Origin: Venatoribacter cucullus
GTDB taxonomy: Bacteria; Pseudomonadota; Gammaproteobacteria; Pseudomonadales; Oceanobacteraceae
Length of the DNA stretch: 64,000 bases
Assembly (NCBI RefSeq): GCF_016132445.1
Contig: NZ_CP046056.1
Location: 682,001-746,000 of the forward strand
Direction: 5' to 3'
The notes under the pieces are model-generated. The model was not told the origin of the DNA. It did not search any database and worked only from the letters and a program-made list of their open reading frames with translations. Below are positions 36,114-44,700 of the stretch, piece by piece. The stretch's first letter is position 1. Each line of letters opens with the position of its first letter. Made by a program: the position numbers and the translations under genes.

Positions 36114-37253
36114 ATGGCATCATTAGGCTGTCTTCGGCTGAGTGCATTGCTCGCAGGCTGTGTCGTTGCCTTCCCCATGCTGGCTATGCAGCCACTGGAC
36201 GAGCAAAGCTTGTCGGAAGTGACTGGTCAGGCTCAGGGTTTACGCTATACCTCCGAGTACGACGCCCGTATCGATTCCATCTCCTACATCGATGACGATG
36301 GTATGGGGGATGGCAATGTCGGCATGCTGACGCTTTCTCCTGTCCGCCTCTATACACAAACCAACCGCCCGGTGCAGATCGACTTGGAAGTTAAGGAAGT
36401 GAACGGCCGCAAAGCGCTGGTGTTCACCAATCGTGACCTGCCCATCGAGACCGAAGTGGGTTCGTTTGCCATTAATGGCTATTCGCTGGGTGGTATTGGC
36501 CATGGCAACTTTCAGATTGGTACCGGTGACGCGCTGGTTACTACGCTCTATGCCGGTGGTAATGAAGGCAATGGTATTACCATTGATCTGGATATTCCCG
36601 GTTCTATGTCCTTTGACACCTGGCTGGAAGATGACGGTGCCCGTCTGACCGCGACGCTGGATTTTGGTGATCCGCGCAACCCGCTGGGCGGTGGTATGGC
36701 GCTGAAAAATATCTCCTTCGACCTGGAAGGTGATGGCCTGCGCATCGGCTTACCGGAAATTACCGATGGCAATGTTAACTTTTACAACGTCCGTATCGGT
36801 GATGATGTGCTGAACAGTGCGGCGCTGCGTAATGTGAACCTGCAGCCGGGTGGTTATCTGCTGGTGAAAAACGCCCGTGGCGCGGATGAAATCGGTATGG
36901 AAATGGACCTGCTGGTTAAAAAAGATTCCTCCCTCGACTTTGTCTATATCACTGGTGCCATTGGTGAGAACTACCCGGGCCCGAACGTATTTGAAATGTC
37001 GGCCAATATCAGCCTGGTGGATGATCTCAGTGTCCGCGGTATGCGCATGAACGTCGATGGTGAGCGTGGCCTGGTGTTTGATTTTGATAAAACCAATGCC
37101 CAGAGCGGTGTCAGCGGTAATTTGCTGGTCTCTGATTTCACAATGCAGCGCAGCGATAAGGTCGGCGTGGTTACTGACCCGGTGGGCATTGGCAGCATGG
37201 ATATTCAGATGAATCTGACCAATAACACCTACATGCAGATTGAGGGCCATTAA
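36114..37253 (+). CDS. exported VTGQ-motif protein 1 (FilA/DUF6160-like)
   Basis: This 379-residue protein has a signal peptide ending near PMLA. The mature protein opens MQPLDEQSLSEVTGQAQG, the short motif shared by five proteins in this cluster. The rest is rich in Gly, Asp and Asn with many short beta-strand-like segments and almost no Cys. As I recall, this N-terminal type occurs in DUF6160 proteins and in FilA of the putative Fil pilus system of Acinetobacter; I could not verify this. It is the first gene of the cluster and lies 1 bp before the next gene, so an operon is likely. Confidence 0.75.
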   Translation: MASLGCLRLSALLAGCVVAFPMLAMQPLDEQSLSEVTGQAQGLRYTSEYDARIDSISYIDDDGMGDGNVGMLTLSPVRLYTQTNRPVQIDLEVKEVNGRKALVFTNRDLPIETEVGSFAINGYSLGGIGHGNFQIGTGDALVTTLYAGGNEGNGITIDLDIPGSMSFDTWLEDDGARLTATLDFGDPRNPLGGGMALKNISFDLEGDGLRIGLPEITDGNVNFYNVRIGDDVLNSAALRNVNLQPGGYLLVKNARGADEIGMEMDLLVKKDSSLDFVYITGAIGENYPGPNVFEMSANISLVDDLSVRGMRMNVDGERGLVFDFDKTNAQSGVSGNLLVSDFTMQRSDKVGVVTDPVGIGSMDIQMNLTNNTYMQIEGH

Positions 37254-37254
37254 G

Positions 37255-38742
37255 ATGAAAAAAATCTGTCTGTGGGCCGGGTTGCCGCTGCTGTTGTCGT
37301 CGCCTCTGCTGAATGCCATGCAGGTTCTGGATGACGCAGGTATGGCCGAAATTTCCGGTCAGTCCGGTATTACCATTGAATTAACCACCAGTGATGCGGA
37401 AGGGCGTCTGGTGCAGACGGGTGAAATTCGTTTTACCGAACAGGATAACGACGGTGAGGGGGAAGATTATTTATCCATTGGTGGTCTGACGCTGCGCACG
37501 TTGGTCACCGACAATAATGGCAACGTTACCGGCGTTGATACCATTAAAACCACTATCGATGTGGATGCGGGCGGTAACGTCAGTATTAAGAGCAGAGACA
37601 TTAATACGCTGGACCTGGAACTGGGCGAAATTTCTTTCAGCGGTCGCGCCATGTTTGGTGGTGTGCGTTTATCAGTTTGGCAGTTTATCGGAGACAGCTA
37701 TCTTGAAACCGCTCTGCTGAATGATCCGTCCGGTTCAAAAATTGCCTTCCGTACCGTAATGGAAGCGGGCAGTGGTTTAACGTATCAATTTGATGAAGAT
37801 GGTGTGACCTTCAGCTCGGATGTGGTGTTTACCCCAGCTACCGGCGAGACGGCGTTCCGCAGTGAAATGTTCCTTACTGGTGATAATGACGGCCTGAAAC
37901 TGCAGGTGGGTGAGATGGTTGGCACCATTGAAATTCAGAATATTTCCATTCTCGATGAAAATGGCAACAACATCTTTGGTGCCAATAACTTTGGTGATGT
38001 GGGTTTCGGTGATATCAGTGTAAATCCGGCTGTCAGCTACTTCACCTTGTCGGCCAGCAAAGATCTCAATCGTGATGGTATTGAAGGTAAATTCAGTTCC
38101 GACATGAATATCGGCACCGTGTTTTACCGCACCGGTGATGAGCGTCTGAATGCCCGTAATGTGCAGTTGAATACCAACGGTGAACTCAGCTACCGGATGG
38201 ATTTTACCGATAACGGCTTTATTACCGGCCTTGAGGCCAGCATCAGTGATATTAACGATCTGGATCTGATTATTGGGGCGCTGACGTTATCTTCTGGTGA
38301 TGGCAGCAACGAATCGCTGAGTATGGGCAGTTACGCCATTGAAAATATGAATGTGACGAAGGCTGGCAATCAACCTGGCTCTGTCAATCTTGGCGTTTAC
38401 ACCATGCCAGGCAGTGGTGCTCAGGGTATGCAGATTGATCTTTCCATTGATGGTACCGCCAGTTTTGATCTCACCATTAAAGATGACCCGGCCAAAGTGG
38501 CTGGCAACCCGGATCCGCAGCTGACGGCAGAAATTGTGATGAATAACGTATCGCTGTCACAAAGCATCGATCAGACCAAAAAAGGTCTGCATATTGGTGT
38601 GGTGGATGCCAGCATGGATATGAATATTAACGCCATTAAAATGGGTGATGGTCAGACTTATCAGGGTCAGACCGGCCGTTTGGTAATGAACAATATGACT
38701 CTGCAACCGGGAAGTTATTTCCGGATCGAACCGCTCCAGTAA
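37255..38742 (+). CDS. exported VTGQ-motif protein 2 (FilA/DUF6160-like)
   Basis: This 495-residue protein has a signal peptide ending SPLLNA and a mature N-terminus MQVLDDAGMAEISGQSGI. A long repetitive beta-rich body follows (LDLELGEISFSG, GTIEIQNISILDENG, ADLTIKDD-like strands) with an Asn/Asp/Gly bias and no Cys in the mature part. The start is 37255 rather than an in-frame TTG five codons earlier. It follows protein 1 by one base and precedes the giant lectin gene by 13 bases. The function is unknown; a fibre or surface-layer subunit is an inference. Confidence 0.75.
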   Translation: MKKICLWAGLPLLLSSPLLNAMQVLDDAGMAEISGQSGITIELTTSDAEGRLVQTGEIRFTEQDNDGEGEDYLSIGGLTLRTLVTDNNGNVTGVDTIKTTIDVDAGGNVSIKSRDINTLDLELGEISFSGRAMFGGVRLSVWQFIGDSYLETALLNDPSGSKIAFRTVMEAGSGLTYQFDEDGVTFSSDVVFTPATGETAFRSEMFLTGDNDGLKLQVGEMVGTIEIQNISILDENGNNIFGANNFGDVGFGDISVNPAVSYFTLSASKDLNRDGIEGKFSSDMNIGTVFYRTGDERLNARNVQLNTNGELSYRMDFTDNGFITGLEASISDINDLDLIIGALTLSSGDGSNESLSMGSYAIENMNVTKAGNQPGSVNLGVYTMPGSGAQGMQIDLSIDGTASFDLTIKDDPAKVAGNPDPQLTAEIVMNNVSLSQSIDQTKKGLHIGVVDASMDMNINAIKMGDGQTYQGQTGRLVMNNMTLQPGSYFRIEPLQ

Positions 38743-38755
38743 GGGCCAGCAGTTT

Positions 38756-41700
38756 ATGAAAAATAATTATAAAAATATCGTATTCACCATCGTTCTCACC
38801 GCTGCCTCAGTTGTTTCTGAGGCGGCTGTTCGTGCTGATGGAACCTCGGTCTGGTTTGCTGGTGCAACCACGGGTGGCTTAACTGCGCTGCAGGCGCAGC
38901 AGGTCAGTGCCGATACCGCCACCTTCTGGAATGGTGGGGAACCGAATGATTCCAGCAATGAAGATTGTGCCGTTCAGCAGGCATCCGGTGGCTGGAATGA
39001 CTTGTCCTGTACCAACAACACCAGTCGTCGTGCCGCCTGTTTTAACGGTTCTGACTGGGCTTTAACTGCCCCGGCAACCTCTATTCTGACCTCTGCCGCC
39101 AATTGTCCGGCCGGTTATTCTTATGCTGCACCCACAAACTTACAGCAACGCAATGCTCTGAGTGCACGTATCGTTGCTGCCGGTGCTGCTGATGTCTGGA
39201 TTAACGCTCTGGATAACGTTACGGAAGGTGTATGGGTATTTAATGCCGGTACAACGTCTGTCTTTGCTCCGTTCTGGAATGCTGGCGAGCCGAACAACTC
39301 CGGTTCAGCTGAACATTGTGCCGAGGTTCTTGCTTCAGGTCTTTGGAATGATCAGAGCTGCGGAGTAACCCGCCCGGTGGTGTGTGCCAACACGGATTTT
39401 ACCGCCTGGAACATTGCCAATAAAACCACTCCGGTTGCTTTCAATTCTCCCAATGAACTGCACGGTGTATGTCAGCAGGCGTTTGGTAATAACTGGAACT
39501 TTGCCGCTCCCCGCACGTTGGCAGAGCGTAATGCTTTGAGTGCTGCTTTAACCGCTGAAGCGGTTGCTTCTGCCTGGGTGAATGCCCGTGATTCTCAGGT
39601 AGAAGGTTACTGGATGCTGAACCATGGCCTGTTCAACTGGGCGGCCAGTCAGCCGGATTTTAACACCGGTATTTGTGCCACCATCCGTCAGACCGATGGC
39701 AAATGGATTTCTGCAGCCTGTGACAGCGAGGCCAAGCTGCTGTGCAGTGATGGTTATAACTGGGCGCTGCGTAATTTCGATCATCAGTTCAGCAATCAGG
39801 CGCTGGATGCCTGTAGCCGTCCGGATACTGAAACCCTGGACAATCCGTATGTAAATTACCGTCTGAAAACCCCGGTGACGGAAGGTGACCGCAGCCGTGC
39901 GGGTGCTCAGGTACAGGCAGCCGGTAACGGCATTGTGGCCTGGCTGAATATTAAACGCGTTACCGATGTTAACCGTTGGCTGATTAACGAAGACTACCGT
40001 GCGCCGGTAACGGCCGGTGGTGATCTGCGTAAAGTGGTTTGGTACGACCTGATTGAATCGGAAGGCGGTGGTTTATTTAATCCGAACCCAACGTTTTATG
40101 ACAACTGGCGCCGTTATGAAGATGGTGTAACCATCAACAGACAGCAAGCCGTAGAAGCCAACAAACAGTTACAGCCTTACTTTCGTGAAAGTGAGCCGAA
40201 TAATTCCGGCGCTTGTGTCCAGTTGTATATCAGCGATGGTTTATGGGACGACACCGAGTGTGACAACAGCAAGCGCGTTGCTTGTTTTAATGGTTCGCGC
40301 TGGGCCATTTCTCCCGACGCCACAGGACTGACAGAGACTAATGAAAATACCATCGTTGCCTCTGGTAATGCGGCTTGTGCACAAATTCCCAATGAAAATG
40401 GTGCGACCGGCGATTATAAATTTGCGGCACCGTTATCGTTCCAGCAAAGTCAGTTGCTGCAGGCTGTAGCTGCGGATGCCGGTGCTGGCGATGTCTGGAT
40501 TAATGCCAACGATAAAAAATACGCCAATACCTTTGTGTTCAACCTGGATATGGACGTTATGGCGCCGTTCTGGGGCGCGGGCGAACCCAATAATGCCGGT
40601 GGAAACGAAGATTGCGCCGTGCAGCGTAACGATGGTTTATGGAATGATCTGAATTGTGCCAGTGCACAACCTATCGCTTGTTATAACCCCTGGCTGGGTG
40701 CCAATGGCACCTGGAAAGTAACCGCAGCTAATTACACCTTTAGCAGCCCGGATCAGATGACTCTGCAATGTGAAGCGGAATTCGGTGGTCAGTATAAATT
40801 TTATGCCCCGGAAACCCTGAGCCAGCGCAATGCTCTGCAGGCGGCCAAACCAGCTGGTGTGAACGATGTATTTATCAATGCCGATGACCAGCAATCTGAA
40901 GGTACCTGGCAGTTAAACAAAGACATTAATAACTGGGCCGCCGGCCAGCCCAGCACCAGTACCAGCGAACTGTGTGTGGCAGCTTCCGCTACCGATTCCC
41001 AATGGCGTGCCCGCAACTGTACTCAGGCATTGCCGGTGGCCTGTACGTCCGGCGGTCGCTGGTATTTCACCAATGATCCCATCACGCTGAATGATTTTGC
41101 CAATGGTCAGGAAGCCTGCAGTGCTTTCGGTAATGGTTATTTATTCAATGCCCCGCGGTCGCTGAATGATGCCCGTATTATGCAACACCAGGCCAAGCTG
41201 GCTGGTATTGGTGGTGAGTACTGGATTAATGGTAACCGGCTGGAAAATTTTGCTACCTGGGAATGGAATCAGCGACGCCTGAAAACGCCTCTGTGGTCTT
41301 CCGTAGAGCCCAATGGCAGCACCAGCGAAAACTGTGCCGTGCTGACCAATAACCAGGAAGGCAGCTGGGCTGATGAACGCTGTAATACCGCCAGTAATTA
41401 TGCCTACCTGTGCCGTAATGGTAATAACTGGCAGGCATCGGTTATTACCGGTTCACTGGCTGATTTCTCTGCCGGTGTCAGCGCCTGTCAGGCCTTGGGT
41501 AACGGTTGGGTGTTTGCTGCCCCAGCCACATACAACGAGAACCTGGCCGCTAAAAATGCCATGGGCGGCGCGGCCAAGGTCTGGTTGAACGCCACCGATG
41601 CCATGAAAGAAGGCGCCTGGGTTCTTAATGCCGCGCCGATTGCAACCTACCCGGGCTGGGCCGCCGGTCAACCAGATAATGCCGGTATTAATGCCGCCGA

Positions 41701-44700
41701 TGAAACTGCATTGGTAACCGGTGAAGACTGTGTGTATCAGTCTGCTGATGGTTATTGGTATGACACTTCCTGTACTGCTGCTACCGAGTATCCCTGGGCC
41801 TGTACCGACGGCTACGTATGGAAGGTAACCCAGTCTCAGGGCCGGGCACAGAAACCGGCAGATGGCCACAAAGCCTGCTTCAGCGAATACGGTTCCACCT
41901 TCGTTTTTGCCGCCCCGTTAAATAAAAACGATTCTATTCAGATCGACTTTGCCCGTTTGCTAGCCGAAAGCGAACGCGCCAGCCCGATGAATGCCGTGTG
42001 GCTGAACATGAATGATGGCGCTTATGAAGATAACCGCAGTGGTGCTGCCGATGGCCGTCATTTCCGTAAAAATCAGCCCTATACCAATTGGGTTGATGCC
42101 TACCCGGGTGTCGAGCCAGTTAATACCTGTGCCTACAAATCCACCACCGCCGCTGGTACTAACAACCCCTGGCGCAGTGGCAGCTGCAGCAACTTTGCTG
42201 CCCATTATGCCTGTACCAACGGTGCCGGCTGGAAGGTGGCTACCTCTAAAGGCACGCTGGTCAATGGTTCACTGCAGATTACGCCGCAAGTGGGTGAAGA
42301 CTTCTGGTCTTACGAGCGCGGTACCCGTCTGTGTAAAGAACAATTCGGCGCAGAATATTATTTTGCCGCGCCGGTAACGGCAGCAGAAGATCTGGCGCTG
42401 GATGCGGCAATCCGCAACACCAATGCACAGGTTAAAAATACCTGGATTAACTATTACTTCGTTAATGCGATTAATCCGGAACATAACCCATGGTTCTCCA
42501 ATCGCATGAAAACCGGTATCTGGCAGAAACCGGAATTCCGCAACCTGAATAATTCCGACTGCGCAGTGCTGCACAATGACGGTTCCTGGACCGATGTGCC
42601 CTGCAACAGCACCTATGCCTTTGCCTGTTTCGATGGCAGCTGGAAAGTAACCGGTAACGGCCAGTGGAGTGAAGGGTTTGCCGCCTGTGACAATAATCTG
42701 GGTGGTAGCTTATTTGCTGTGCCGCGTACCCCGGATGAAATGGATCAGTTGCTGGCCAATATTGGTGCCGAGCCGGTATGGATTAACTTTACCGATACCG
42801 CGCTGGAATCGCAGTGGATTGCCAACCGTCTGCGCTTTACCTGGTGGAAAGCCGGCGAGCCCAGCAACAGCTTTAACCGCGATTGTGCCCGTATTGGTAC
42901 CGATGGCGAGTGGTACGCTGGTCGTTGTTCGATTGAACAGGCGGCGTTTGCCTGCCGTCGTATTGCCGGCAACAACATTGAATGGTTTGTAACCACCGGC
43001 AAAGGCACCTGGGCGGAAGGTTTTGGCTATTGCGCCAGTGAATTCCCGGGCAGTGAATTTTATACCCCGCAAGGTTTTGCCAATAACTCTGCCAAAGCGG
43101 ATCAGCTGGTACTGGCTGCGGCCGTCACCGCCGCTGGTCAGGATGCCTGGCTGAACCTGAGCGATCAGGAAGCCGAAGGCAGCTGGCGTTCGCATCAGGC
43201 TTATAACGACTGGGGCGTCAGCAGTCTTATTGATCAGAACAACGACTGTGCCTATCTGAGCCGGGTGGCCAGTGGTACCGGTACCTGGTATGCCGATAAC
43301 TGCAAATACACCGCATCGGCCCCGGTATCCCGTGGCTATGCCTGTACCGATGGCTATGAATGGAAACTGGTGAATACCGCTGCTGATACCAGCATGCGCT
43401 GGTCCGAAGGTTTCAGCGCCTGTCAGACCCTGGGTACCAACTGGCGCTATGCAGCGCCGGCGGATGCAGTTAACAACGCCAAGCTCAAGCTGGCCATGGA
43501 ACTTGGTGGTCTTGAGCAGGTGTGGGTTAACGCTCAGGACCGGACCAGTGAAGGTAACTGGCAGGTGAATGGCCCGGAAACCAACTTTGCACCGGCCGCC
43601 AATCTCAGTGCAGTAGCGACCGTGGTGGCGGAAAATACCAGCAATATTCAGCTGCTGGCCACCTTGGAAGACGATGAAGAAATGGGGGTTGCCAGTGCCA
43701 GCTGGACTCTGGTTTCTGACAGTCGCTTTGCCGATGTCGCCAGTTCCGACATTGTTGTAAGCAACAATAATCTGGTCGCTGGTGCGGCAGGCTCTGCCAC
43801 CGTTACCGCGAGCTACAGCACGCCGGTACTGCTGAAAGACGATGTGATTCTGACGTTCCGCTTAACCGCGACGGATATTCCGCCGGGTACCGCCGTGGCC
43901 GCAACCTCTGAAACCTTTGTCACCGTGCGCGTAAAAGCCCCGTTACTGGCTGGCTGGAATTTCAATAACAACGCTTTACCGCAGCAGGATTTCTCCGGCA
44001 ACAATCAGGATGCCCTGAATACCGTATCCAACCCGATGCCGCCGGTGGTTAATGGTGCTCTGTCTGTTAGTCCGGGTCAGCGTATGGTTGTTCCGGGTCT
44101 GGCGGCCAAGCCTAATGGCGGGCTGGATATTCCTGCTGATGAATACAGTGTGGCCTTCCGTATCAGCATTGAAGATGCACCGACCGGTAACTGGCGTGGC
44201 ATTCTGCAGAAAGGGGATGACGGTCTGGCTCGTCAGCCGGGGGTTTTCCTGTACCCCAATGACAATACTCTGCACAGCAGTAACAGCACCAGCGCCAGCT
44301 CTAATCAGGTGGTGAATATTCCTGGTCTGCTGGATCGTCAATGGCTGAATGTGGTGTACAACAAACGTGCTGATGGTTTCGATATTTATATCGATGGCGA
44401 TTTAACCGGCAGCTTTGATTTTGCTGCAGGTGAAACCTCGGTTGGTAACAACGGTAATTTCTACGTGGGCCAGGTTCCGGGTGCCGCAGAGTCGTTCACT
44501 GGCCTGATTGATGATATTCAGATCTTTAACCGCCAGTTGTCTGCCGCTGAAATTACCGCCGTATTGCCGCCACCGCCAGCTGGCGTGGTGCAGTTCAGCG
44601 GCAGCAGTGTGCAGGTTGATGAAGACAGTGGCAGTGTAACTGTTGCGTTGGAGCGCAGCCGTGGCAGTAAAGAACCGCTGACGGTGTATGTGGATCTGGA